Below are positions 15,716-23,628 of a stretch of 41,550 nucleotides of DNA, in pieces. The DNA is from Verrucomicrobium spinosum (GTDB lineage: Bacteria > Verrucomicrobiota > Verrucomicrobiia > JADLBR01 > JAIBCM01). Positions within the stretch are counted from its first letter, which is position 1. The number at the start of each line of letters is the position of its first letter. The translations under genes and the position numbers were made by a program. The DNA lies in contig DYRQ01000009.1 in the NCBI GenBank assembly GCA_020718645.1, positions 1 to 41,550 on the forward strand. The letters are read 5' to 3'. The notes below the pieces were generated by a model. That model did no database searches. It was not told the origin of the DNA and saw only the letters and a program-made list of their open reading frames with translations.

Positions 15716-16822
15716 CTAAGGCTGGGCAGGTTCTTGGAGCGTCGTCGGTATTCCAGCCAGAGGCAAGGCCGTGTCCGTCGGCCTTTCCAGGACTGGCAAT
15801 TTATAGGAGAGCAATTTACCACCACGGCGCACAGCCACATCGAGCGTGCCACCCACGGGTATAGAAAATGTAGCATCTACTACATCCTCTCCTCGGCGAA
15901 TACTGTATCCCGCTATGCTCACAATCGTATCCCCAGCCTGAATGCCTGCCTGCGCAGCAGGAGCCTTCTCATGAACAGACTTGACCGCCACCGCCTCTTG
16001 CAGTCCCACACTCGAGCCCGCTTCGATGCTAATCCCGACCCACCCCGTGCGCACGGTGCCATGCTGGGTCAGGTCGCTGACTACTTTGCCCAAAGCTCGA
16101 GCTGGCAACGCATAAGTGGTAGCGCCGTTATCCATAGAGCCAGTCACCAGTCCTACGACAGTCCCCGAGCGATCAAGCAGCGGGCCACCGACCAGTCCAG
16201 GCAGCAGGCGGATATCTGATCGGATATGGGTGGTGCAAAAATATTTTCCTTGAGGTGATTTACTCTCGAAACCCAGCAGAGTGCCAAAAGTTGGTGAAGC
16301 ATCGAGATTGTAGGGAAATCCAGCCGCCACCAACTGTGTCCCCATGCCGGGCAACTCCCCTGTCGAGATAGGCAGTGGCACGCCCTTCAAATCCACCTTC
16401 AGCAGCGCCACGCAACTTCTGCGATCCACTCCCATGACTTTCGCAGAAGCTTTTTGGTCACCATACTCCACCCAGATACCATCGCCCACGACCACCATGT
16501 TCGATGAGGTCACTACCTGAGAACCATCACCGTAGAAAAATCCAGACCCTGTCAGCGTGCCGAGCGGACTAGCCACACGAATTTTAACGAGAGATGGGCT
16601 AGCCTGCTGGAAGATGCGTGAAACCTCCTGTGACAGAGGCGTGGCATCAAGAGAACCCTGAGAGCCACCTGCCGCCTGTAGAGAGACAGCACTCCAAAGC
16701 ACAGTAAGGAAGATTGAAAAACAACGGCTCACACTCACAAAACCTGTTAGCATCACCACTGATGCTAATATCGCGAAAGGAAGAAGCAAGAGGTTAATAG
16801 AGCCTCCAGCGAACAGCCTCAA
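15716..16822 (-). CDS. HtrA/DegP-like PDZ protein with inactivated protease domain
   Basis: A 368-residue protein (from the outermost TTG start) with a trypsin-like HtrA domain (about 65-240), one PDZ domain (about 255-345) and a short tail. It aligns well with DegP, but the catalytic triad is gone. The position of the His in TNNHVV reads TSSNMVV (N108/M109), the Asp in DLAL-type motifs is Cys137 (RRSCVALLKV), and the nucleophile Ser in GNSGGP is Val211 (PGLVGGP). It should thus bind peptides or sense, not cut. The TTG at 16822 overlaps the anti-sigma stop as TTGA. The ATG at 16753 gives a cleaner signal peptide (MLTGFVSVSRCFSIFLTVLWS, reduced here), so the start is uncertain. It is third in a sigma / anti-sigma operon, like mucD after algU-mucA. 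Confidence 0.85.
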   Translation of the reverse strand: MRLFAGGSINLLLLPFAILASVVMLTGFVSVSRCFSIFLTVLWSAVSLQAAGGSQGSLDATPLSQEVSRIFQQASPSLVKIRVASPLGTLTGSGFFYGDGSQVVTSSNMVVVGDGIWVEYGDQKASAKVMGVDRRSCVALLKVDLKGVPLPISTGELPGMGTQLVAAGFPYNLDASPTFGTLLGFESKSPQGKYFCTTHIRSDIRLLPGLVGGPLLDRSGTVVGLVTGSMDNGATTYALPARALGKVVSDLTQHGTVRTGWVGISIEAGSSVGLQEAVAVKSVHEKAPAAQAGIQAGDTIVSIAGYSIRRGEDVVDATFSIPVGGTLDVAVRRGGKLLSYKLPVLERPTDTALPLAGIPTTLQEPAQP

Positions 16823-17310
16823 AATGAGATATTCGCCTCGTCGTAAACAACAGGAACCGCCGAATAACCCTCGTAGGTCTGCGCTGCCGCAGCTTGCGAA
16901 GAAGGCATTTCCAGAGAACGAGAGAAATCCATAAACTCTTTGAGCGAGTCTGAAGTCCTAGAAGCCGAAACAGAAGAATCTCCAGCCCCTACATCAAGCT
17001 TAAATCCCGAGGCCACTTGAACCCCAGAAATCCCTGATCCCATCTGGCCGCTCACAACAAAGGCCACTACGATGCAAGCAGCCGCAGCCACTGGAACCAA
17101 ACCTTTGCCGAAACTCCAGCAGAAGGACGACCAAGCCTCAGAAATCTGGGAAAGGCGAGCAGAGAGAGAAGAGCTTTCACGGCGAAGCATCTCAGCCTGA
17201 AGACGACGATGAAACTCTCGTTCGACCCCAGCCATCAGAGCCGCATCCGGCTTCTCAAAACGCTTGAGGCTCACTATGTTGACTATCGCCTGTTCAGTGT
17301 GTCTGTCCAT
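16819..17310 (-). CDS. Probable anti-sigma factor, single-pass membrane protein
   Basis: A 163-residue protein with a helical cytoplasmic N-terminal part (1-65), one membrane segment (about 69-87: GLVPVAAAACIVVAFVVSG), and a Ser/Ala-rich periplasmic tail with no cysteine. It lacks the HXXXCXXC zinc motif of ZAS anti-sigma factors. Its call rests on topology and on its place 8 bases after an ECF sigma gene and overlapping the HtrA-like gene. AGGAG lies 5 bases before the ATG, the best ribosome binding site in this operon. By analogy with RseA/MucA it would hold the sigma factor at the inner membrane until an envelope signal releases it. This is inference; sequence similarity alone would not name it. 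Confidence 0.7.
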   Translation of the reverse strand: MDRHTEQAIVNIVSLKRFEKPDAALMAGVEREFHRRLQAEMLRRESSSLSARLSQISEAWSSFCWSFGKGLVPVAAAACIVVAFVVSGQMGSGISGVQVASGFKLDVGAGDSSVSASRTSDSLKEFMDFSRSLEMPSSQAAAAQTYEGYSAVPVVYDEANISF

Positions 17311-17318
17311 GCTGTCTC

Positions 17319-17936
17319 CTATTGATCTTGGTTTTTTACCAAGTATCCAAGTTTCTTTTTCAAGTTTTTGTGCGCATGAAAAAGGCGCGTTTTTACCGTG
17401 CCTTCAGGAATTTTTAGCACATCTGCAATTTGCACATGCGTCATTCCTTGGATGTCATGCATCACAACAACCGTTCTATGCTCTTCAGACAATCCTTGGA
17501 TCGCTTCGTTCAATTTTTTTTGCAGCTCTTGGATATCACTATTTCCAATAGTCTCATTACCAGTGTTTTGCACATCAGCAGCAACTAAAGATGCTTCAAA
17601 GTCTCCTTCCTCTGTCTCCATACGGTCGAGGCTCATCATGGTGGTTCTGCGACGCTGTTTGAGGTGGTTGATGGTCGTATTGACGGCTATGCGGTAGATC
17701 CAACTCGAAAATTTTGCATCGAGGCGAAACCGGGGGATGGCCTTAAACGCATTCAAAAATACTTCTTGGAGCAGATCGTAGGCATCTTCCCTCTGGGAAG
17801 TCATGTGGTAGATGGTGGAGTAAATTTTATCTTTATATCGGCGGATGAGTTCGTCAAAGGCTTCGGTGTCGCCCGCCTGCACTTGGGCGACCAAGCCCTC
17901 GTCACTCTCTTCGATGAGATGGTGGGAGTCGTCCAT
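17319..17936 (-). CDS. ECF-family RNA polymerase sigma factor (RpoE-like)
   Basis: A 205-residue sigma factor. Region 2 (about 22-95) shows AFDELIRRYKDKIYSTIYHM, the DAYDLLQEVFLNAFKAIPRF core, and the FSSWIYRIAVNTTINHLKQRRR DNA-contacting helix (positions 76-97). A linker of about 45 residues follows. Region 4 (about 145-195) carries LSEEHRTVVVMHDIQGMTHVQIA and IPEGTVKTRLFHAHKNLK. The frame runs on upstream through the tRNA gene, so the start must be internal: the ATG at 17936 (MDDSHHL) is preferred, with 17966 as alternative; neither has a good ribosome binding site. It directs transcription of an unknown regulon, probably envelope stress given the partners downstream. Confidence 0.93.
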   Translation of the reverse strand: MDDSHHLIEESDEGLVAQVQAGDTEAFDELIRRYKDKIYSTIYHMTSQREDAYDLLQEVFLNAFKAIPRFRLDAKFSSWIYRIAVNTTINHLKQRRRTTMMSLDRMETEEGDFEASLVAADVQNTGNETIGNSDIQELQKKLNEAIQGLSEEHRTVVVMHDIQGMTHVQIADVLKIPEGTVKTRLFHAHKNLKKKLGYLVKNQDQ

Positions 17937-18009
17937 GGTTTCAATCCAAAACGCAGTATGCAGCATCGTTGCACAAAAACAAGCGCTGGCACTCAGGAAG
18001 TTGAGAAAA

Positions 18010-18083
18010 TCGGAGCGACAGGATTTGAACCTGCGACGTCTTGCTCCCAAAGCAAGTGCTCTACCAAGCTGAGCTACGCTCCG
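18010..18083 (-). tRNA. tRNA-Pro (anticodon UGG)
   Basis: A 74-base cloverleaf on the minus strand. The acceptor stem is CGGAGCG / CGCTCCG, the D stem GCTC / GAGC, and the anticodon stem CTTGC / GCAAG enclosing the loop TTTGGGA, so the anticodon is TGG. The T arm is GCAGG-TTCAAAT-CCTGT with one G-T pair. The discriminator base is A and CCA is not encoded. It lies between the export operon and the sigma operon, with a promoter-like site just upstream. Confidence 0.96.
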
Positions 18084-18097
18084 GATAGGAGAAGACA

Positions 18098-18126
18098 ACT
18101 ATGCCATCATCTTCTGCTGACGCCAA
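18098..18126 (-). promoter_or_regulatory. Candidate sigma-70 promoter of tRNA-Pro
   Basis: On the minus strand, TTGGCG (18126-18121) and CATAGT (18103-18098) are separated by 17 bases. Each matches 4 of 6 consensus bases. The predicted start lies a few bases before the tRNA 5' end at 18083. The same transcript could run into the sigma factor gene 73 bases beyond the tRNA. Confidence 0.45.
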
Positions 18127-18163
18127 GAAGAATCAGACGCTGGGCAAGTATCCTGTCGTTTTT

Positions 18164-18898
18164 TTAGAAAATACTGCGACGCACCTCGACAGTGTCGCCA
18201 GCTTTCAAAGGCATGTCTTTTGAGGGGTCTTTGATGGCTCCTTTGCCATCCACCAAAACCACCTGCCCGCGACGCTGCACGCGCACCTTGGACTGGTCTG
18301 CATAATCTGTGAATCCACCACAGGCGGAGATGGCACCAAGCACCGTTATGTCATTGGTGTATTCAACCCGCTGAGGCTGCTTGACCTCGCCAATGACATT
18401 CACATAGCGATTTGCTACGAACACGGAGATAGAGGGGTTGCTAAAAATGCCCTTCGACTTGTATTGCGACTCCAAAGAGCGTTCAAGCTCGCCCGTCGTC
18501 AAACCTGCAGCCCTCGTCGGTGTCAGGTGCGGCATGGAGATCATACCGTCGTCCCCCACTCGAAACTCGTCTTCGCGCTGCTCCTCTTTGGGCACTCCAC
18601 TCAACGAAACCTTGATAAAGTCGCCAGGGCGAAGTGAATCACTATCACCACGAGCATCGTCTGCAGGGCGCTGACGGGCAGAGGTTGGTGATTCGTAGGC
18701 TTTACGAAGTGAACGACCGCCCGGCTTCGAAACAGAATCCACCTCATGCGCCACGGGGCTTGTGCCAGAATAATAATTAGCACCCTGTTCCGTGGAGGAG
18801 CAGCCGGACACCAGCAGCCCGAGGCAGGCCAGCGCGGAATTAATATTCCTGCCCAGCAGGGCGAATAGTTTTTTTGGAACCTTTGGATTTTTTGTCAT
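18164..18898 (-). CDS. Polysaccharide export lipoprotein, Wza-like
   Basis: A 244-residue outer-membrane polysaccharide transporter subunit. It has a lipoprotein signal ending in LVSGC (lipidation at Cys33). A polysaccharide export (PES) domain follows (about 85-175: LRPGDFIKVSLSGVP, VGDDGMISMPHL), then one SLBB-like domain (about 175-240: YVNVIGEVKQPQRVEYTNDIT, given in part, and DTVEVRRSIF at the end). This is shorter than E. coli Wza, which has extra C-terminal domains. The chosen ATG at 18898 lies 59 bases inside the end of the Wzc-like gene in another frame; ATGs further up would overlap by up to 101. Translational coupling to the kinase is therefore likely. Partners are the Wzc-like kinase and the porin upstream. 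Confidence 0.88.
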   Translation of the reverse strand: MTKNPKVPKKLFALLGRNINSALACLGLLVSGCSSTEQGANYYSGTSPVAHEVDSVSKPGGRSLRKAYESPTSARQRPADDARGDSDSLRPGDFIKVSLSGVPKEEQREDEFRVGDDGMISMPHLTPTRAAGLTTGELERSLESQYKSKGIFSNPSISVFVANRYVNVIGEVKQPQRVEYTNDITVLGAISACGGFTDYADQSKVRVQRRGQVVLVDGKGAIKDPSKDMPLKAGDTVEVRRSIF

Positions 18899-20999
18899 CT
18901 GTTTTGCCGTAGTAGTCATAATAGCTGTTGTAGTAACCATACATTTCGTGCTCTTTGGTGTTAACCTGGTTGAGGACCACGCCGATCAGCTTCCCGCCGA
19001 TTTCGACAACGGATTGCTTGACCCGCATGGTCACAGAAACAGGAAATCTCCTATGCTGGATCACCATCACAGTCGCATCCACCATACGCGCCAATATACC
19101 AGCATCGCTCACACCCAAGATAGGGGGCGCATCGAAAAACACCCAATCGTAGCGCGATTTTACATCTTCGAAGAACTCCTTCATTCTTGGCGAACTCAAG
19201 TAGCTTTTCAGACTGGGATGATTGCCGCTGGGAACAAAGTGCAGGCTCGGCAAAGAAGTCCCGTGAACCACCTCACTCAAACCTTTAGCTCCCGAGAGAT
19301 AATCGCTGAGACCCAAATCATTTTGGTATTCCATCACCTTATGGAGAGACGGTCTTCGTAGATCAGCATCTACCAATAGCGTGGACATACCACTCTGGGC
19401 ACAAGTCCATGCGAGATTAAAAAGCGTGGTGGATTTACCCTCGCCGGGACCGCCGCTGACCATGGTCACTGTGTTGGCAGTCGGCGAAGAGCGAAGGGAT
19501 TCAATTTTAGTGCGCAAGATGCGGTAGCCCTCGGCGTGGGGGGAATCTTCAATATCTTTATTAAGCGTGGGCACTCCAAGAGGAATCACGGCGAGCACTG
19601 GAATTTTGAGACGATTTTCGACATCGTCTATGGTTTTCACGCTGGTGTCCAAATACTCGATAAAGAAGGCGGCAGACACGCCGAGAATCGAACCGACCAC
19701 AAAGGCGAGCAGCAGGTTGAGCCACCACTTGGGTTTGACTGGTTTGATCCATGCCTCAGCCGGGCTCCGGATAATGATCGGCGTCGAAGGCATCTCGGAT
19801 TCAATCAAGTTCTGTTTGTAACGACCCATGGCAGCATCATAAACCATCTGGTGGGTTTCAAATCGCCGAACGGCATCGCGGAACACGCTGTATTTCTCGC
19901 TGTTTTCCTCGACGCTTTTTGTCTTGTATTGCTGGATGTCTTTTTCGATCTGTTCCACCTTGGCCTGCTCGGTCACGACATCAGCAATCAACCCCTGTCT
20001 CATACCGCCAAGCTGCTGTTCCAACTGCTCTTTGAGTTTTCGCACCACATTTTCTTGAGCCACCACGGTGGGATGATTTCCGCCGTAACCCTCTTTTTTA
20101 TATTGGGTCAGCAAGGCCTCTGCCTGGTTGAATTCAGACTGGGTCGAGACCAAGTTATCGTCCTTTAGATTTAATGCTGTCAAGGCGTTGAGCAGCTCAG
20201 AAGTTGGAAGATCTTTGATCTGCTCGAGCCGCTTTTGTTTGGTGATCAGCACGATTTTAGCATCGCTCAAATCCTGTTCTTTTTTCTGGAGAATGCTTTG
20301 CGAAAGAGGTGTGGCATCCGAGGCCCGGAGCCCACCGGTGCCAGCCAGTTCAGTAATGCCGAGTTCCCTGCGGAGGCGCTCGACTTCGTTCATCGCCTTG
20401 CTCCTCGCCTCCTCCTCGCGCTTGACCTCTTCCTGCAACCGATCCAAACCGCGCTTCGCTTGGTCGGTCGTCTGCCTCAGACGAGCTTCTACATAGGATT
20501 CCGACACTAATTTTGCAATCTGGACACCCTCCTCTTTACTGCGGTTTTCCACGCGCAATTCGATGAGGGAAGTATTGCGAACTTGGCGCACATCCATGCT
20601 TTTGACCAAAAGCTTGTAGGTGACTTCTTTGGGGTAAACAGGCTCTTCGTAATCATCGCGTTTGGCCCACTTTTCGCTGAGCTGCAGTCGCTCGATGACA
20701 GGGTAGAGGACATCCTTCTGCTGGATGTTATGAAACTGCGTTTGTTGAAAAAACGGGTCGTAATCTGGTTTGATATTCCGTTCGAAAACTTCAATATCCT
20801 TGCTCTCGCGGATGATTTCCATCATCACCGTGGCCCTGTAAATTTTCGGTAGCACCAGTGTGGTGATCACCGCAGCAACCATCACCAGAGAGAAGATAGA
20901 AAAAACGAGAGCCTTTCGGTTGGAAACGACTCTCCAGTAATCCCAGAGATGGAGTCTGACTTCGGCTGTGTCGGTGTTCATATCGCGGTGCTCAGGCAT
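18840..20999 (-). CDS. Wzc-like chain-length regulator and tyrosine autokinase
   Basis: A 719-residue inner-membrane protein that controls polymerisation and export of a polysaccharide. It has a Wzz domain with a first membrane segment (about 32-52) and a second near 430-450. Between them is a long periplasmic coiled-coil region (about 170-390). The C-terminal bacterial tyrosine kinase domain has Walker A GGPGEGKST (516-524), Walker A' LLVDADLRRPS, and Walker B WVFFDAPP. Seven Tyr lie at 687-697, the expected autophosphorylation cluster. About 22 charged residues follow the cluster. The start is either ATG 20999 or ATG 20981 (MNTDTAEV). A hairpin reaches the first base of the 20999 codon, which favours 20981. 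It overlaps the Wza-like gene at its 3' end. Confidence 0.93.
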   Translation of the reverse strand: MPEHRDMNTDTAEVRLHLWDYWRVVSNRKALVFSIFSLVMVAAVITTLVLPKIYRATVMMEIIRESKDIEVFERNIKPDYDPFFQQTQFHNIQQKDVLYPVIERLQLSEKWAKRDDYEEPVYPKEVTYKLLVKSMDVRQVRNTSLIELRVENRSKEEGVQIAKLVSESYVEARLRQTTDQAKRGLDRLQEEVKREEEARSKAMNEVERLRRELGITELAGTGGLRASDATPLSQSILQKKEQDLSDAKIVLITKQKRLEQIKDLPTSELLNALTALNLKDDNLVSTQSEFNQAEALLTQYKKEGYGGNHPTVVAQENVVRKLKEQLEQQLGGMRQGLIADVVTEQAKVEQIEKDIQQYKTKSVEENSEKYSVFRDAVRRFETHQMVYDAAMGRYKQNLIESEMPSTPIIIRSPAEAWIKPVKPKWWLNLLLAFVVGSILGVSAAFFIEYLDTSVKTIDDVENRLKIPVLAVIPLGVPTLNKDIEDSPHAEGYRILRTKIESLRSSPTANTVTMVSGGPGEGKSTTLFNLAWTCAQSGMSTLLVDADLRRPSLHKVMEYQNDLGLSDYLSGAKGLSEVVHGTSLPSLHFVPSGNHPSLKSYLSSPRMKEFFEDVKSRYDWVFFDAPPILGVSDAGILARMVDATVMVIQHRRFPVSVTMRVKQSVVEIGGKLIGVVLNQVNTKEHEMYGYYNSYYDYYGKTDDKKSKGSKKTIRPAGQEY

Positions 21000-21040
21000 T
21001 GCATCCGGGGCAGGTTAACACGGGAACCCGGGAGATGCAA
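20999..21040 (-). other. Hairpin between porin and Wzc-like genes
   Basis: On the minus strand TTGCAT, a CTC bulge, CCGGG, a 17-base loop, then CCCGG and ATGCAA form an 11-bp two-part stem in the 46-base gap. It has no T-run, so it is not an intrinsic terminator. It would lower or regulate translation of the Wzc-like gene relative to the porin, or protect the upstream mRNA end. Its 3' arm touches the ATG at 20999. Confidence 0.55.
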
Positions 21041-21045
21041 CAACC

Positions 21046-22233
21046 TTACCAAATACCGCGGAAACCGATGTAGTATCTGTTGCGGTCGTAGCTGCGAGCA
21101 ACAAAGTCCGAATCAAGTTCGGTGCGAATGTAGCCGAGTTCAGCGGAGTAGTGCTTATTGATCGTATAAACCACAGCCGTCTCAAAATTCAGCGCGTTGT
21201 CGTGCTGTGTGCCAGAAATATCTACGCCTTCAGCTGCATTGTTCGTGTCGAAGGAACTCATGCTGTAGGAACCACCAATTTTCAAAGCCAGCTTCGGGGT
21301 GAAACCGACCAACCACGACCATGTCAGAGCATGCGTGTCGGAAGAGTTGAAGGTGGAGAGATCTGTCAGATCGGAGGAGTAGGCATAACCGAATGTCACC
21401 GAGCTGAGAGGATTATAGCGCCAAGTGCTGTTGAGCGAGGCGTAGGGTCCAGTGCTGTTTCCACCCGAATCGTAGTCGCGCAGCTCGACGCCCGTGCGGG
21501 CTTCGATGATCCATTGATCGGAAAACTTGTGATCCACGCCGACGAGGAAGAAGTGCCCCTGCGAATCTTTGTTGATATCAGTGTAATCCACGATGTTATA
21601 GCGGTAGCCCACTACGCCGACCGTTGTCGGGAGGATGCTGATACGGTTCTCTAGGTTAAATGTATGGGACATGCGATCTTGGCTCAGGCCGACGAGCGCC
21701 TCGTCATAGGTCACATAGCTGTTGATATACTCCAAGGTATTGCCAAAGCGCGGGGTCCACTGAGCTGAACCGAAGAGGCTCAAATCGTTGGTCAGGTAGT
21801 CACCATTGACACGGCGGAAGGCACCACCCTCTTCCAGCGATGGCTCGTAAGCCATGCGGAAGCGGTCACGGAGATCTACTTCGAAACGAGGGGAAAATGT
21901 ATGAGCCGCACGGAAGGCAATGTCGTGAGTCATGTCGAGAATATCGTCACCAGGACGATCCGCCCACATGTTGAGACCCAAGTTGTAGCGTCCACTAATG
22001 AGCGTCTGCTCGGTAGGGTTGAAGTTCAGGATGATACCTGGCTCCACGAGGGTGCGCCAAGCCTGAACCTCGTCAATCCCACTTGTGAAGACATTGTCGT
22101 CATACTCTTCACGAACCTGAGCTGTGACCGTGATCAGCTTGCCCTTTTCCTCTTCAGGAACTGGTTGATATTGCGCGAACAGCGGTTGGCAGACTGCTGC
22201 CAAGCTCACCATGCTCACTACTAGATGTTTCAT
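21046..22233 (-). CDS. Outer-membrane beta-barrel protein (BBP2-type putative porin) of the export operon
   Basis: A 395-residue protein with a signal peptide (MKHLVVSMVSLAAVCQPLFA) and a mature part made of alternating amphipathic strands, ending in an aromatic residue (YYIGFRGIW), as expected for a BAM-inserted barrel. The N-terminal phrase VREEYDDNVFTSG is typical of the putative beta-barrel porin 2 group that often accompanies Wza/Wzc-like exporters. Strand motifs such as RFEVDLRDRFRMAYE and SSVTFGYAYSSDL recur. It probably forms or assists the outer-membrane exit of the polysaccharide. The ATG at 22233 is preferred to 22245 because the signal peptide begins there and a promoter lies just upstream. 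It is first in the operon with the kinase and the lipoprotein. Confidence 0.85.
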   Translation of the reverse strand: MKHLVVSMVSLAAVCQPLFAQYQPVPEEEKGKLITVTAQVREEYDDNVFTSGIDEVQAWRTLVEPGIILNFNPTEQTLISGRYNLGLNMWADRPGDDILDMTHDIAFRAAHTFSPRFEVDLRDRFRMAYEPSLEEGGAFRRVNGDYLTNDLSLFGSAQWTPRFGNTLEYINSYVTYDEALVGLSQDRMSHTFNLENRISILPTTVGVVGYRYNIVDYTDINKDSQGHFFLVGVDHKFSDQWIIEARTGVELRDYDSGGNSTGPYASLNSTWRYNPLSSVTFGYAYSSDLTDLSTFNSSDTHALTWSWLVGFTPKLALKIGGSYSMSSFDTNNAAEGVDISGTQHDNALNFETAVVYTINKHYSAELGYIRTELDSDFVARSYDRNRYYIGFRGIW

Positions 22234-22254
22234 TTCCCTAGTCATTTGAGCGAT

Positions 22255-22284
22255 CTTATTGGCGTGGAGTCTGAATTATGTCAA
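22255..22284 (-). promoter_or_regulatory. Sigma-70-type promoter of the export operon
   Basis: On the minus strand TTGACA (22284-22279) is followed after 18 bases by AATAAG (22260-22255), 6/6 and 4/6 matches. The predicted start near 22248 leaves a leader of about 15 bases before the ATG at 22233. It indicates that the exporter genes are transcribed separately from the dcw cluster, although no terminator is visible after ftsZ. Confidence 0.6.
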
Positions 22285-22328
22285 CATTTTCCATAAAATA
22301 ATTTGAACCACCACAATCAAGCGTCCGC

Positions 22329-23618
22329 TCATACTGAACACTGTCGGATATCAAATCCTTTTCTCATCCATGTGGGCTGGTCGAGATTCTCTCCTTTGTA
22401 GAGAGTGGCCTCCACCTTCTCAAATCTCCCGGCACTGGAGCTGGGACTTTCGAATTTCAAGGCCTCTTGACGAACTTCCACCTTGGTCGTGCGCTGCTGC
22501 TCTGACGCTTTGCGACCCCGCTCATTTTTATGTGACACCTGAACCATGGGCTCTGGAACACGGGTCATAGCTGGGAGAAGCGATGTTTCTACTGGCGTAA
22601 CTACATCAGCCTCAAGCGACGCGTCCGGGGTTGCCTCAGTTTCAGGCTGTGCAGGAAATGCCAGCACCAAAATGCGGGTTCGCTCCTCGAATGCCGGATC
22701 CATGGTAGCGCCGCCCAAGACATCGATATTTTGCGCGAATTCTTTTTTTACCCGTGCCTCAATGCTCCGAGTATCCGCTACAGTCAGTTTGCTGCCACCC
22801 GTGGTAAACACAATGCATCCCTCCCAGACATGCCTCGCTTCGTTAATGAATATCGAGGATTCCAGAACCTCATTCAAAGCGATCTCAGCGGAAATCTCAC
22901 CTTCTGCATCTCCCAAAGCCATACAACCGTCATCCAACACACCATAATATTGCAGTGTCTCAATCAGCTTCCTGCCGTCTAGAGTCTGTATTGCCTGCTG
23001 GGTGAGAATTTGGTTGAGGGATAATGCTATCTCGAGCAAGCGCGCATTAGCACATTCAAAGACTTCATAAGCTCCCCGCCCTTCGGCTTGGTGCCGGGCT
23101 ACAACATCGTTGCTTACAATAAACACCGGCACCCCGCTCTTTTTCAGGTCGCTGACAGCATCGCGGGCAGCGGCGTTTCTGAGCGGGCTCTCGAAATCAA
23201 ATGGACGAATAACCAAACAAATCACAGGCACTTGAGCTTCTTTGGCTATCTGGACAAACTCCTGCATCGCCCCTGTAGCAAATCCTCCACCGAGTCCGCC
23301 CACCAGAAATACAAGATCCGTGCCGCTGAGAAGCTCTTTGCAAAGGCTGGCGCTTTCACGGGTTGCCTTGCGTCCCATGGTGGCATCGCCGCCGCAGCTT
23401 AAACCCTTGAGAGTCGAGGGACCAAATAACTTCTGGCTGACCCCCTTATCGGACAGAGAGCCAAGCAGCTTGTGATCAGTATCACACATGAGCACCTCTA
23501 AGCTGTCGCTGTTCTGATTTGCCATGAGAGCCGCCACGGCGCAGCCCGCACCGCCGAGCCCGATGAACCGGGCTTTCTGGAAACTGGGAACTGTATTTTT
23601 GAGGGGTTTCACTGCCAT
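22329..23618 (-). CDS. ftsZ: Divergent cell division protein FtsZ
   Basis: A 429-residue tubulin-like GTPase that forms the division ring. The GTP-binding half (about 15-180) has FIGLGGAGCAV, CDTDHKLLG and GGLGGGFATGA. Compared with E. coli, the tubulin signature GGGTGTG is GGGFATG (110-116), and the T7 loop NxDxxD that completes the next subunit's active site reads TLDGRK with T212, D214 and K217, so the key second Asp is lysine. The C-terminal peptide DQPTWMRKG still resembles the FtsA-binding tail. The ATG at 23618 has AGGGAG 8 bases upstream and lies 10 bases after ftsA; the longer open frame overlaps ftsA and is rejected. The place at the end of the dcw cluster makes the identity firm despite divergence. 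Confidence 0.92.
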   Translation of the reverse strand: MAVKPLKNTVPSFQKARFIGLGGAGCAVAALMANQNSDSLEVLMCDTDHKLLGSLSDKGVSQKLFGPSTLKGLSCGGDATMGRKATRESASLCKELLSGTDLVFLVGGLGGGFATGAMQEFVQIAKEAQVPVICLVIRPFDFESPLRNAAARDAVSDLKKSGVPVFIVSNDVVARHQAEGRGAYEVFECANARLLEIALSLNQILTQQAIQTLDGRKLIETLQYYGVLDDGCMALGDAEGEISAEIALNEVLESSIFINEARHVWEGCIVFTTGGSKLTVADTRSIEARVKKEFAQNIDVLGGATMDPAFEERTRILVLAFPAQPETEATPDASLEADVVTPVETSLLPAMTRVPEPMVQVSHKNERGRKASEQQRTTKVEVRQEALKFESPSSSAGRFEKVEATLYKGENLDQPTWMRKGFDIRQCSV

Positions 23619-23628
23619 ATTTTTCTCC

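Noticed and set aside
18010-18083. tRNA-Pro as an attachment site for a mobile element
   Set aside because: There is no integrase gene, no repeated tRNA 3' end and no change in gene character on either side.
17937-18098. N-terminal extension of the ECF sigma factor frame
   Set aside because: It runs through the tRNA-Pro gene and reads as arginine-rich nonsense; the sigma domain begins after 17936.
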